Source of the DNA: JBAZTO01 sp041661865
Lineage (GTDB): Bacteria; Planctomycetota; Phycisphaerae; SM23-33
Direction: 5' to 3'
Length of the DNA stretch: 45,568 nt
Assembly: GCA_041661865.1 (NCBI GenBank)
Contig: JBAZTO010000034.1
Span: 1 to 45,568, forward strand
The position numbers were made by a program, and so were the translations under genes. The notes under the pieces were generated by a model, which did not search any database, was not told the DNA's origin, and saw nothing but the letters and a program-made list of their open reading frames with translations. Within the stretch, counting starts at the first letter, position 1. Every line of letters begins with the position of its first letter. Shown piece after piece: positions 32,716 to 40,296 of this stretch.

Positions 32716-33832
32716 TGGCGGCCTCCTTCTTTAGATGCCGTGAAACCTTAGACTCCGACACATTGAACAGCCTTGCCAATCGAACGTTTGGAAATGCACG
32801 ATGAGAAAGCTTGCTAAGCAGAACAAACCGTGACTTGTCATCAACAGCTTTCGTGAGTTCAGGCAGCTTCCCGGAGGCTATCTCGTACAAGAACTGATCG
32901 AGATCGATCCTGTCGTTGCCCGCAATGACTGCTTCGCGGATTGCGTCCTGAGAAAGCTGGCGGATATCTGAGCCATTCATGCCCTCTGTCACTTCGACAA
33001 GGATCGCCGCGTCTTCTTCGGCCGTGAGCCATTGGCCCAAGAAGAGGCGGAACATCTCCAGCCGCTGCCCCGGATCGGGTAGGCTCATTTCCAACTTGTA
33101 CGAGAAACGTCGCCAGACGGCGGGGTCGAGCAAGTGGGGGTGATTCGACGCAGCGATCATCACGGTGTGACCATCGAGGGAGTCTATGTTCTGCAACAGG
33201 CTAACCACGACTCGCTTCAGTTCTCCAAGCTCATGCTGGTCGTCTCGCAGCTTTGCCAAGGCATCCATCTCGTCCAGGAACAGTACGCACGGACGCGAGG
33301 CCACATGCTCAAACAGAAAGCGAAGGTTTTTGGCCGTGTTCCCCAAGAAGGATGAAATAAGAGCATCGACCCTTGCAGTCACAAGCGGCAATGAAAGCTG
33401 CGATGCGATCCATCGAGCAGTCTCCGTCTTGCCACATCCTGGCGGCCCATACAAGAGCATCGTAGGACTCACTCCCACACCTCGTGATATGAGGCGATCC
33501 GCGTTTCGGACGTAGGTGAGAAACCGGTCAACAACGCGCTGCCCCGGCTCGGTAAGAACGACGCGAACGTCGCCGGCCACAACCCATGATTGATCCGCCA
33601 GCTTAAGCCGTGAATCACCATCCACTGGGATGCGGTCAGCTTCTGCAAGTTTACTGGCCACAAGCTCATGCCCACGCGAACGACGAAGGCTACGTTCCAA
33701 CCGACCCGCTTCTGCCTCCTTGCCATCCGTCCGCATTTTTTTGAGCAATTGCTCTGTATACGCGATAACTTTGGATTGGTCCCTTGCAAGAGCGCCATCA
33801 ACGATCTTCGAGAGTTCCAGCAGGTAGTCCAT
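32708..33832 (-). CDS. iteA: AAA+ ATPase with C-terminal helix-turn-helix, IteA-like
   Basis: 374 residues. The N-terminal helical domain (1-80) is followed by a classical AAA module: GPPGCGKT (129-136), LFLDEMDA (184-191), sensor-1 N230 in IAASNH, and arginine fingers at 241-242 (WRRFSY). The last 24 residues, NVRLARLFNVSESKVSRHLK, form a convincing helix-turn-helix not needed for ATPase function. The gene is the first of a two-gene operon with the subtilase and is preceded by five evenly spaced TGCAA repeats that span its promoter, which suggests self-regulation. The lower-GC flanking DNA points to separate acquisition. Confidence 0.8.
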   Translation of the reverse strand: MDYLLELSKIVDGALARDQSKVIAYTEQLLKKMRTDGKEAEAGRLERSLRRSRGHELVASKLAEADRIPVDGDSRLKLADQSWVVAGDVRVVLTEPGQRVVDRFLTYVRNADRLISRGVGVSPTMLLYGPPGCGKTETARWIASQLSLPLVTARVDALISSFLGNTAKNLRFLFEHVASRPCVLFLDEMDALAKLRDDQHELGELKRVVVSLLQNIDSLDGHTVMIAASNHPHLLDPAVWRRFSYKLEMSLPDPGQRLEMFRLFLGQWLTAEEDAAILVEVTEGMNGSDIRQLSQDAIREAVIAGNDRIDLDQFLYEIASGKLPELTKAVDDKSRFVLLSKLSHRAFPNVRLARLFNVSESKVSRHLKKEAANG

Positions 33833-33876
33833 GTCGGCTTTCTACAAAAAAATGCCTGTGAGCCACACGCTCTGTC

Positions 33877-33966
33877 TGCAATATATCGTCTGTTTATGCA
33901 AGATACGCGAGCGAAAATGCAAGATCAATAGAAATCCTGCAAGATGGATGGTTAAATATGCAACAC
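33877..33966 (-). promoter_or_regulatory. Five phased TGCAA-type repeats (operator array)
   Basis: Plus-strand octamers TGCAATAT (33877), TGCAAGAT (33897), TGCAAGAT (33918), TGCAAGAT (33938) and TGCAACAC (33959). Start-to-start spacings are 20, 21, 20 and 21 bp, so all copies face the same side of the helix. Two lie upstream of the -35, one abuts it, one overlaps the -10 and one is in the leader. Confidence 0.8.
33900..33928 (-). promoter_or_regulatory. Promoter of the ATPase-subtilase operon
   Basis: TTGATC (33928-33923), 17-bp spacer, TATCTT (33905-33900) on the minus strand, four of six matches each, predicting a leader of about 60 nt before ATG 33832. The whole gap 33833-34037 is AT-rich and holds no gene; a GTTATAAC palindrome at 34005-34012 is also present. 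Confidence 0.55.
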
Positions 33967-34037
33967 AATACACTAAGAAATAGGATAAAAATGTTGTAAG
34001 TACTGTTATAACAAGAGATACTATCCTAATCCATTTG

Positions 34038-34241
34038 TCAGGCGTGTTCCCAAGTAGTCAAACGTTTGCCGCAGTTTCGGCATTCTCGTCTGCGTAGCAA
34101 CCGGCCGCCCCACGCAGGCCGAGTGTAAATGACCCGGAAGTGTTTGCAGCCGCAATAGCGGCATTCCAGGCCGCGTTTGTCGGCCTGGGCCACAGGGCCG
34201 GAGTGCTGGACGTTGGCGGGTGGGTCGGTTGTTGGGCTCAT
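34038..34241 (-). CDS. Small zinc-ribbon protein (NrdR-type ribbon)
   Basis: 67 residues. Two CxxC knuckles, LECRYCG and RRECRNCGKRLTTWE, form a zinc ribbon almost identical in pattern to the N-terminal ribbon of NrdR, without the ATP-cone. Stand-alone ribbons of this type occur next to phage terminase genes, possibly as DNA-binding or transcription accessory factors. Its ATG overlaps the stop of the large terminase gene by 4 nt. Confidence 0.75.
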   Translation of the reverse strand: MSPTTDPPANVQHSGPVAQADKRGLECRYCGCKHFRVIYTRPAWGGRLLRRRECRNCGKRLTTWEHA

Positions 34242-36313
34242 GGCCTCCTCCGCAAGTCGTCTTGGGTGTAGCGTTTTCGCTGGTGTTTGGGCGTCGTCTC
34301 ACCTGGCACCTTGATGCCGACCATGCTGGCCGCGACGGCGCATCCCACCAGAGTGTCGAGCCAGTGGTTGTCGGGTTTGCTGGGTTTTTGCGACCACTCG
34401 CGGACCTTGCGGCCCCACCCTTCGGTTTCCGTCCAGGTCTCGCTGTTGGCGACGTGCTGGGCGAAAAGCTCGTGGTCGCGCTCGCGGCCGAAGATCGTCA
34501 GGCTGCCCACGTCGCCAGGTGCGATGGCCAGGTGCTCGTGGGCGAAGCTCTTCCAATAGTTCACGTCGGCGGCCACGTGCGGGAACTCGGCGGTCCTCGA
34601 CACATTGGGGATAACCCAGAAGTGGCCGTGGGTCTCGCCGGGCTTACGCGCCCAGGTGCTCATGGGCTTCTTGCCCGCCTTGATTCCAAGGCCCTTGTAG
34701 AGCACCATCGCGGAGCCACCGACCTTGTGCTTGACCGCCGCGATCACGCCCCTGGCCGGCTCCCAGCCCACGTCCACGCACAGGCGATCTATCCGCATGA
34801 GATTGTCGCCCCGGCGAAAGTCCCTGGCCAGGTACGCCGAGACGAGCTGCTCCAGGCCCGCCTGGACTGTGCCCTCGACGCCCGCGCCGGGAAAGGCCGC
34901 TTCAAGGGTCCGCTTGACGGACTCCTCGGCAAAGAACCGCTCTCGCTGCTGGGGGAACGTGCCGTAGTCGATCACGAACCCGGTAAAATCCTCCTGCCAG
35001 GCGCAGACGCAATAGAACAAGACCTTCTTGTGAACGTCGATGAACATGGTCAGTTTCGTGCAGGCCAGGGGCACCTCCAGGCGCGGACGGCCATTGGCCT
35101 TGGACAGAACCTGCGCGACCGTCAGCACGTCAGCCCGCAATGACGACGGCGGCTTGGGGTCATTCTGGTACTCACTGGCAAAAGCTTCTTCATTGTCATG
35201 CCGCAGGTTCATCGCGTGCTGGACGGCACTGATCTCGCCCTTGTCACGGAGATACCGCTGCGGCCAGGCGACCACGGCGCCGGCGTCCATTTCGGCCTGG
35301 TGCTGGCGATAGAACTCCGTCGCCTCGTGGCCGTCGCTGTCGATGCGAAGTGATTCATCACGCAGGCGGAAGTATTCGGCCCAGAGTTTTTCGTCAGCGG
35401 GGAAGGCGTAGACCATCTTCGTCCGCTCGCCATGCCAGTGCGGGTTCTTCTGGCGGTCGAGCAACTGGTCGGCCATGTCGCCGCCCCGGATCACGGTGCA
35501 AGGCACGATGATGGCCGTGCGGAGACCAGGACCGGCGAGGCCCTGAATAGCCCCGTTCAAGATCGACAGGCGTTCAGCCGTCTGGAGGGGCGAGGTGGCC
35601 GACTGGTCCGTTTGTGGATCGTCGCAGACGACCAGCGACGGGCGGACGGAGTTGCCGTCCGGCCGGACGTGCAGTGCCCCCCGGATGTTGCCGGTGATGC
35701 CCGACACGCGGATGATCGAGCCGGAGCACCGGCTGCCAGGCATGGTGGGGAAGACGATCTCATCAACCGACCAGCCGATCCGCGTGGACACGCCATAGTA
35801 GCGCTGGCCATTGCAGCGCCGCGCCTCACCCTCCAGGCAGCGGATCGGATAGATGGCCTCGGGATAGTCCGCCAGGAGCAGTTCATTGCCGGCCAGGTGG
35901 CTCTTGATGTTGGCCAGCATCGACAAGGCGGCCTCGTGCGTGCTGGCGACCAGGAAGACGAAGGGGTGCTGGCCGGACAGGATCGCCCATTGCACGGCCG
36001 TCAGGCAGAGGGTTGTCTTGCCGCTGCCGCGAGGCATGGCCACAGCCAGCGTCTCGCGCTGGCGCACCACCCGCTCGATCTTGTCAATGACGCGCAGATG
36101 ATCCGGCGACCAATCGAACGTGAACAGGTGCGGGAAGTAGGTCTCGCAGAAGAAGCGGAAGTCACCGTCGGCTCGGTTGCGGCGCGTAAGATCACGCACC
36201 GGCGGCAAGGGCGCGATGTCCTGGCCGGCCAGCGTGATGACGGCGCTGCGGGCCTTGGCCCGCTCGCGGGCTTTGTCATAGCAGCGTTTTGCGTCTTTTC
36301 GATTAGCGTTCAT
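34238..36313 (-). CDS. Terminase large subunit
   Basis: 691 residues. ATPase: Walker A MPRGSGKT (93-100), preceded by the adenine-binding RETLAVA, and Walker B LVVCDDPQ with Asp-Asp in place of the usual Asp-Glu. Nuclease: LTMFIDVHKK (first metal Asp), LCVDVGWEPA, and the C-terminal DNHWLDTLVG. It packages DNA into the prohead. ATG 36313 (MNANRKDAKR) is used; the frame upstream to 36487 is antisense to a small plus-strand gene. An adjacent zinc-ribbon gene is co-translated. Confidence 0.92.
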   Translation of the reverse strand: MNANRKDAKRCYDKARERAKARSAVITLAGQDIAPLPPVRDLTRRNRADGDFRFFCETYFPHLFTFDWSPDHLRVIDKIERVVRQRETLAVAMPRGSGKTTLCLTAVQWAILSGQHPFVFLVASTHEAALSMLANIKSHLAGNELLLADYPEAIYPIRCLEGEARRCNGQRYYGVSTRIGWSVDEIVFPTMPGSRCSGSIIRVSGITGNIRGALHVRPDGNSVRPSLVVCDDPQTDQSATSPLQTAERLSILNGAIQGLAGPGLRTAIIVPCTVIRGGDMADQLLDRQKNPHWHGERTKMVYAFPADEKLWAEYFRLRDESLRIDSDGHEATEFYRQHQAEMDAGAVVAWPQRYLRDKGEISAVQHAMNLRHDNEEAFASEYQNDPKPPSSLRADVLTVAQVLSKANGRPRLEVPLACTKLTMFIDVHKKVLFYCVCAWQEDFTGFVIDYGTFPQQRERFFAEESVKRTLEAAFPGAGVEGTVQAGLEQLVSAYLARDFRRGDNLMRIDRLCVDVGWEPARGVIAAVKHKVGGSAMVLYKGLGIKAGKKPMSTWARKPGETHGHFWVIPNVSRTAEFPHVAADVNYWKSFAHEHLAIAPGDVGSLTIFGRERDHELFAQHVANSETWTETEGWGRKVREWSQKPSKPDNHWLDTLVGCAVAASMVGIKVPGETTPKHQRKRYTQDDLRRRP

Positions 36314-36314
36314 C

Positions 36315-36343
36315 TTGGCTCGTGACGACTGGTCGAGTATTCT
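36315..36343 (+). promoter_or_regulatory. Putative promoter of the 66-residue gene
   Basis: TTGGCT (36315-36320), 17-bp spacer, TATTCT (36338-36343), rightward, ending 35 bp before ATG 36379. Moderate match. Confidence 0.4.
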
Positions 36344-36378
36344 TGAAGACCCCGTAGGGACACGAAGAAAGGGCGGCC

Positions 36379-36579
36379 ATGAACCTCGAATACGGACTGA
36401 CCGAAGCGGCCAGAAAACTTGATAATGCGATACAGACGATCCGATCTGCTCAAGCAACCATTGATACGAACATCGGCCAAGGGGCACACCAGTGGAACAT
36501 GTGCAGCACTGCCGTTTCCACGCTTGAGGAATGCAAGACCATCCTCCGAAATGTGCAGAACGGTCTTCGTCATGGCTGA
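36379..36579 (+). CDS. 66-residue helical protein, opposite to the terminase operon
   Basis: MNLEYGLTEAARKLDNAIQT onward, entirely helical, with TAVSTLEECKTILRNVQNG at the end. AAAGGGCGG lies 6 nt upstream of ATG. It occupies the only gap between the terminase genes, on the opposite strand, with its own promoter-like boxes, and converges on the small terminase gene with a 10-nt overlap. No family recognised; another candidate moron. Confidence 0.5.
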   Translation: MNLEYGLTEAARKLDNAIQTIRSAQATIDTNIGQGAHQWNMCSTAVSTLEECKTILRNVQNGLRHG

Positions 36580-37160
36580 TCCTGGCTAGCAGATGTTATG
36601 CGGATCAACTCTGCCGCGAGCCTGGCATGTTCCTCAACCGGGTAACGTTCGTCGGTCAACTTCAAGGGAATAAGGTAGCTGGCGATTAGTTCCAGCCTCC
36701 TGACGGCCTCCTGGGCGTCAGTGTCCGGTGTCTCGCCGGCAGTGCCGTCGGCCCAGTACAGGCCCAGCAGCCGGTTCAACTCCCGTTGGGCCTGGAGGGC
36801 CGTGCGGGCATCCTGGGCGGCGATGCTCTTGGCGTACAGGTCATCGAGCCGCATGACAGCTTTGCCCAACTGCTCATCCCGCGCGTAGTCGGCCGCCACG
36901 GTGATCCGCTGTCGGGCCTCGGTGACGGTCCGGCGGGCTGTGTCCAGGTCCATCCCCCCCTGCCGGACGCAATAGCCCTCGGCAGCCTCCGTGCTCATCC
37001 CGCTGACCAGGAGCAGGACGAGTCTGTCCCGCAGCGTGCTCGTGGAGGATTCCGACGGTCCCGATGTGCTGGGAATGGGCCTTAACGGGCCTCCAGACTT
37101 ACCCGCCGCCGGCGGTGGTGTCGGGGGTCCAACCTCAGCTTCCTTGCCTTCTGTCGCCAT
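36570..37160 (-). CDS. Terminase small subunit (probable)
   Basis: 196 residues. A proline/serine-rich disordered N-terminus (about 1-40) is followed by a helix-turn-helix-like segment (LRDRLVLLLVSGMSTEAAEGY) and a long helical oligomerisation region (RLDDLYAKSIAAQDARTALQAQRELNRLLGLYWADG, given as RLDDLYAKSIAAQDAR and ELNRLLGLY). The QRELNRLLGL motif is common in phage small terminases. It lies directly upstream of the large subunit. Confidence 0.65.
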   Translation of the reverse strand: MATEGKEAEVGPPTPPPAAGKSGGPLRPIPSTSGPSESSTSTLRDRLVLLLVSGMSTEAAEGYCVRQGGMDLDTARRTVTEARQRITVAADYARDEQLGKAVMRLDDLYAKSIAAQDARTALQAQRELNRLLGLYWADGTAGETPDTDAQEAVRRLELIASYLIPLKLTDERYPVEEHARLAAELIRITSASQDQP

Positions 37161-37210
37161 GTGTCGGCCTCCTATGTTCGACGCTTACCTATGTTGCCGT
37201 GGGCAACGCC

Positions 37211-37246
37211 AAAAAGGGGGCGCCGCCCGTACAGGCACGGCGTCCC
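37211..37246 (-). terminator. Intrinsic terminator at the end of the replication operon
   Basis: Stem CGCCG/CGGCG (37221-37225, 37238-37242) with flanking G/C pairs, followed on the minus strand by CCCCC and TTTTT (37215-37211), immediately after the stop of the last early gene at 37252. It separates early genes from the terminase operon. A 6-bp GTTGCC/GGCAAC hairpin follows near 37196-37206. Confidence 0.6.
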
Positions 37247-37251
37247 GTGTG

Positions 37252-37737
37252 CTACACGAGGGATTCGATGTTCCGCTCTTCCATCTGACCGTCGTGGTCC
37301 GGCAGCATCCGGCAGGTCCATCCGGCGCCTGTGCGACAAACGAACACGGCCCGGAAGTCTTTGCCGAACACGGTCTCCCACTCCCTCATGCCGTCAAGGT
37401 CCGCCTGGGCGACCGGCCCCGTGCCGGCCTGGAGGAGCACCAGCAGGTTCGGCCCGGCGGAACTGTAGACCAGAAAGTCGAAGGACTGGATTTCCGAGCC
37501 GGAGAAGATGGCACGCTTGGCGTCATCGACGCAGACGTAGGGCCAGCCCTTGTCACACAGGAACGTCTCGAACTGATGGCACAGGCGGGCACGGGCCGGG
37601 TCGCTGGGCTTTTCCGGCTCCTGCCGGTCAACATCATCGTCCCGGCACACTGGCGTAGATGAGGCCGGCGCAGCTGCTGGAACAGCGCCGGGCAGGTCGA
37701 ACAATGCAAGTTGTCCAGTGGGCGCTATTCCTGACAT
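37252..37737 (-). CDS. Degenerate PD-(D/E)XK-like protein, function unknown
   Basis: 161 residues from ATG 37737, preceded by AAGGAGG 6-7 nt upstream. The first 50 residues are alanine/proline-rich. The core reads FETFLCDKGWPYVCVDDAKR, then SFDFLVYSSAG and NLLVLLQAGTG. This is the strand-turn-strand layout of a PD-(D/E)XK nuclease, but the second acidic residue and the lysine are replaced by L and Q, so it is probably catalytically dead or a binding protein. Last gene of the early operon. Confidence 0.5.
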   Translation of the reverse strand: MSGIAPTGQLALFDLPGAVPAAAPASSTPVCRDDDVDRQEPEKPSDPARARLCHQFETFLCDKGWPYVCVDDAKRAIFSGSEIQSFDFLVYSSAGPNLLVLLQAGTGPVAQADLDGMREWETVFGKDFRAVFVCRTGAGWTCRMLPDHDGQMEERNIESLV

Positions 37738-37943
37738 GGCCGGCCTCCTTCGCAGCGTGCGAGCCACGACGGCCCCAGCGTGTTCCGCACCTGCTGGAGC
37801 AACGTATCGTCGCCATTGTCGCGGGCGTAGATCGGGTAGACGCCACTGGACCATGAGGCCCGCAGCCATGCCTTCCACCGTCGGCCGTGCTGGACGCGGA
37901 AGCGGTCCAGGGCCGCCTGCTGCTGGGGTGTTGGTTGTCTCAT
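37725..37943 (-). CDS. Small protein, function unknown
   Basis: 72 residues, MRQPTPQQQAALDRFRVQHG onward, with a tryptophan-rich helix (RRWKAWLRASW) and LLQQVRNTLGPSWLARCEG. Start and stop overlap neighbours (4 nt upstream, 13 nt downstream). Very similar short proteins are common in planctomycete phages and genomes by my recollection, without known function. Confidence 0.65.
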   Translation of the reverse strand: MRQPTPQQQAALDRFRVQHGRRWKAWLRASWSSGVYPIYARDNGDDTLLQQVRNTLGPSWLARCEGGRPCQE

Positions 37944-38506
37944 TGCTCTGCCTCCTTTGGCAGCTCTTCAATGTCCTGATCGAACAGGCCCTTCTGCCGG
38001 GGCTTGAGTGCCTCGTACTCCTGGACGAAGAACTCTTGCTTCGTCCGGCCTTCCCGTTTGCCCTGCATCGTGTGGCAGTCGAAGGCGTAGTCGGGGATTG
38101 CCTCCGGGTGCGCCCGTGCCTCGGCAAGCTCGGCCTCCAGAACCTTGGCGTCCACCTTGTCGGGGTCGTACACCAGATTGGTCAGGTGGTCCGCGTCGCG
38201 GCACTTCGCCGCCATCGACAGCAGGATTGTGGCCTTGGCAACGAAGATGCGGCCGGCGCCCTTCTTCTGCCGGTCGATGAACTGCCAGGAACGGAACAAC
38301 GCCTCGACCTCGTGCGTGATGACACCCCAACAGTCTTCGGCGCTGACGGTGAGGAGCCGTCGCCACAGGTACTCCCTGTAGCCGCTCTCGAACAACTCGA
38401 TAGTCCAATATCCGGCCAGGCGGGCGTCGCCGCGTCGGATGGCCTTCTGGAGGGCCGAGGCCACCTCCAGCAGCAGGTGGCCGCGAATGGTGCGTAGCTC
38501 TCTCAC
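37940..38506 (-). CDS. RarA/MgsA C-terminal-like clamp-loader partner
   Basis: 188 residues. ALQKAIRRGDARLAGYW, a helix, and YLWRRLLTVSAEDCWG follow the pattern of the C-terminal oligomerisation domain of RarA/MgsA (KSIRGSDPDAALYW ... RRLVRIASEDIG). Here that domain is encoded as a separate gene directly after, and overlapping by 4 nt, a clamp-loader-type ATPase, as though a RarA-like protein were split. The rest is helical and highly charged, ending QKGLFDQDIEELPKE. Probably part of the phage replication or repair machinery. Confidence 0.65.
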   Translation of the reverse strand: MRELRTIRGHLLLEVASALQKAIRRGDARLAGYWTIELFESGYREYLWRRLLTVSAEDCWGVITHEVEALFRSWQFIDRQKKGAGRIFVAKATILLSMAAKCRDADHLTNLVYDPDKVDAKVLEAELAEARAHPEAIPDYAFDCHTMQGKREGRTKQEFFVQEYEALKPRQKGLFDQDIEELPKEAEQ

Positions 38507-39423
38507 TGGGCACCTCCTTTCGCGGCCTTTTCGGACAAAAGCATCGGGGACAGGACCTGCACGACGCGGCGGAGACTGATCTTGCCGTCTTCCGTCGCCC
38601 GCTCGACGACGCCTGCAACCGCGTCGGGCTTGGGCGCCTTGCCCGTCTCGCGCTGCCAGATCGCCTTGACGAGGTTCCGCGCCGTGTCAGAGAGTCTGTC
38701 GGCGTCGGACTCGAAGGCCAGCCGCGTGCAGCGGTCGCGGAACCGCTGGGACAACTTCTCCGGGAAATTGGTGGTGAAGATGATGACCGTCTTGGGCGGC
38801 AGACTCTCCAGGCGGTCGAGCCAGATCGTCTCGGCGGCCACGCTCATGCGGTCCGCTTCGTTGACGATCAGAACCTTCCACCCGCTGCCGGAGAAGGGCG
38901 AGCGCCACATCAGGTTGTGAATGTCGCGGATGGTGTCGGCCGTCTGCTCGCCCGAGGCGATCACGTGCAACCCGCCAAACTCCGGCGGCTTCTGGGCCAG
39001 GTCACAGCCAAGTTCGGCGGCCAGGGCAATCGCGGCCGAAGTCTTGCCGGTTCCGGTCTCGCCCTCGAAGACGAAGGCGGTCGGGAACGGAGCGGCCAGG
39101 AACGCGCGAAGCGCCCGGACCACCCCGACCTGGCCCCACAGGGCGTCCAACGTCCGCGGCCGGTACTTCTCCGTCAAGGCGCCAGTCCCCGGTGCAACCT
39201 GGAGGATTGCCATAACAGCGTCCTGGGCGCACTCGACGGCCGGGATGGTCTTCCGGTCGGCTCGCAGACGGTCTTTTGTCGAAAAACCATTTCGGATGGC
39301 CTTATCGAGCTTCTGCCAGGTGACGCCCAACTCGCCAGCCATCGCCTTGACGCTCTCGCCGGCGTAGCGCCGCCGACGGAGGGTTTCCAGAGTCTCTGGA
39401 GAAAAGGTTGTCAGTGCGGTCAT
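38503..39423 (-). CDS. Clamp-loader-like AAA+ ATPase (RFC/DnaX/RarA type)
   Basis: 306 residues. An N-terminal 55-residue helix-turn-helix-like segment (RRRRYAGESVKAMAGELGV) is followed by LTEKYRPRTLDALWGQ, the classic clamp-loader signature. Walker A is GETGTGKT (121-128), Walker B VLIVNEAD (Asn replacing the first acidic residue), sensor-1 IIFTTN, and an SRC-like RDRCTR motif (R-F-R-D-R-C). It would load a sliding clamp or act like RarA on stalled forks. Both edges overlap neighbours by 4 nt. Confidence 0.82.
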   Translation of the reverse strand: MTALTTFSPETLETLRRRRYAGESVKAMAGELGVTWQKLDKAIRNGFSTKDRLRADRKTIPAVECAQDAVMAILQVAPGTGALTEKYRPRTLDALWGQVGVVRALRAFLAAPFPTAFVFEGETGTGKTSAAIALAAELGCDLAQKPPEFGGLHVIASGEQTADTIRDIHNLMWRSPFSGSGWKVLIVNEADRMSVAAETIWLDRLESLPPKTVIIFTTNFPEKLSQRFRDRCTRLAFESDADRLSDTARNLVKAIWQRETGKAPKPDAVAGVVERATEDGKISLRRVVQVLSPMLLSEKAAKGGAQ

Positions 39424-39680
39424 TGGGCATCACCTCCTTCCGGCTCCTCCGCCTGCTCTTCGTCCGCCTCGGCCTCGAAGTGCATCTCGGCCATGCGGGC
39501 CACCTCCTCGAAATCCAGGCCCTTCTCACGTGACCAGTGGCGCAGGTCCGCCAACAGGTCGATCAACGTCTCCTGGCCTTCACTTTCCGGGTCGAACGGC
39601 AACACGCCTGGGTTCTTCACGGCGAAGTAATGCGTTAGGGCTGCCTCGGCATGGCGGCCACGCTCCACGTTGCTCGTCAT
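39420..39680 (-). CDS. Small acidic phage protein, function unknown
   Basis: 86 residues. EAALTHYFAVKNPG, then ETLIDLLADLRHWSREKGLD and an acidic C-terminus (EADEEQAEEPEGGD). LIDLLADLRHW...DFEEVARMAEMHF is a widespread phage small-protein pattern with no known role. Coupled by 4-nt overlaps on both sides. Confidence 0.65.
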   Translation of the reverse strand: MTSNVERGRHAEAALTHYFAVKNPGVLPFDPESEGQETLIDLLADLRHWSREKGLDFEEVARMAEMHFEAEADEEQAEEPEGGDAQ

Positions 39681-40027
39681 TGGGCACCTCCTTCGGCCTC
39701 GCCAATCACCGTGCGAAGCTCTCGGATGGTCTGGGCGACAGGGCTGTCGTCGTCCGGGTCATCCGGGTCAATTTCCATGCCGAAGATCAACCCTTCCAGG
39801 TCTGCCAGGGCGCACCGCGCCGCCTGGAGCAGCTTGGGCCCGGCTGCCATCAACGCCGCGTCGCCCTGGAGGGTCTTGTCATCTTCCATCGCGCCCAGGG
39901 CCTCGTCCGAAGCATCCAGAACCGCGATGGTGCAGCCTTCCTCGTCCACAATCTCCAGCCGGAAGGGCTGGTCTTGCGTTGGGAAGACCCGCCAAGGGGC
40001 GGGGCTGTGATTCAATTGAGTCGTCAT
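39677..40027 (-). CDS. Small phage protein with AAGPKLLQA motif
   Basis: 116 residues. HSPAPWRVF at the start, EIVDEEGCTIAVLDASD, then GDAALMAAGPKLLQAARCALADLE. This is the short phage protein type whose signature is N-x-R-L-I-A-A-A-P-E-L-L followed by a helix. Function unknown despite wide distribution. Overlaps both neighbours by 4 nt. Confidence 0.7.
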   Translation of the reverse strand: MTTQLNHSPAPWRVFPTQDQPFRLEIVDEEGCTIAVLDASDEALGAMEDDKTLQGDAALMAAGPKLLQAARCALADLEGLIFGMEIDPDDPDDDSPVAQTIRELRTVIGEAEGGAQ

Positions 40028-40293
40028 GACTGATTACCTCCCCAGTCCTGCTGAACCTCCCACGCCAGGAACCCCCGGCGCAGCGCCCAGCGGACCAGTT
40101 CTTGAATGGGAACGTCACCTCGAATCGACACGCCCTGGTACTCCATCCGGCCGCTGCCGTTGTCGGGGGCGTACGCGCCGCACGAGACGTAGTAGTGCGT
40201 GTTGTCGCCCTTGACTTGTGGCGTGGCCGAATGCAGTGACACCAGGGCCATCCGGTGCTTGCAGCCGTCGTGCTTGAGGGTGAAGGTGAACAT
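40024..40293 (-). CDS. Small protein, function unknown
   Basis: 89 residues: MFTFTLKHDGCKHRMALVSL, then HYYVSCGAYAPDNGSG and VRWALRRGFLAWEVQQDW. An alternating strand pattern with two cysteines; no family recognised. Part of the tightly packed early operon, 3 nt from the upstream gene's stop. Confidence 0.6.
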   Translation of the reverse strand: MFTFTLKHDGCKHRMALVSLHSATPQVKGDNTHYYVSCGAYAPDNGSGRMEYQGVSIRGDVPIQELVRWALRRGFLAWEVQQDWGGNQS

Positions 40294-40296
40294 GGT

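Noticed and set aside
33877..33966. CRISPR array
   Set aside because: Repeats are only 8 bp with 12-13 bp between them and sit over a promoter; no cas genes are present.
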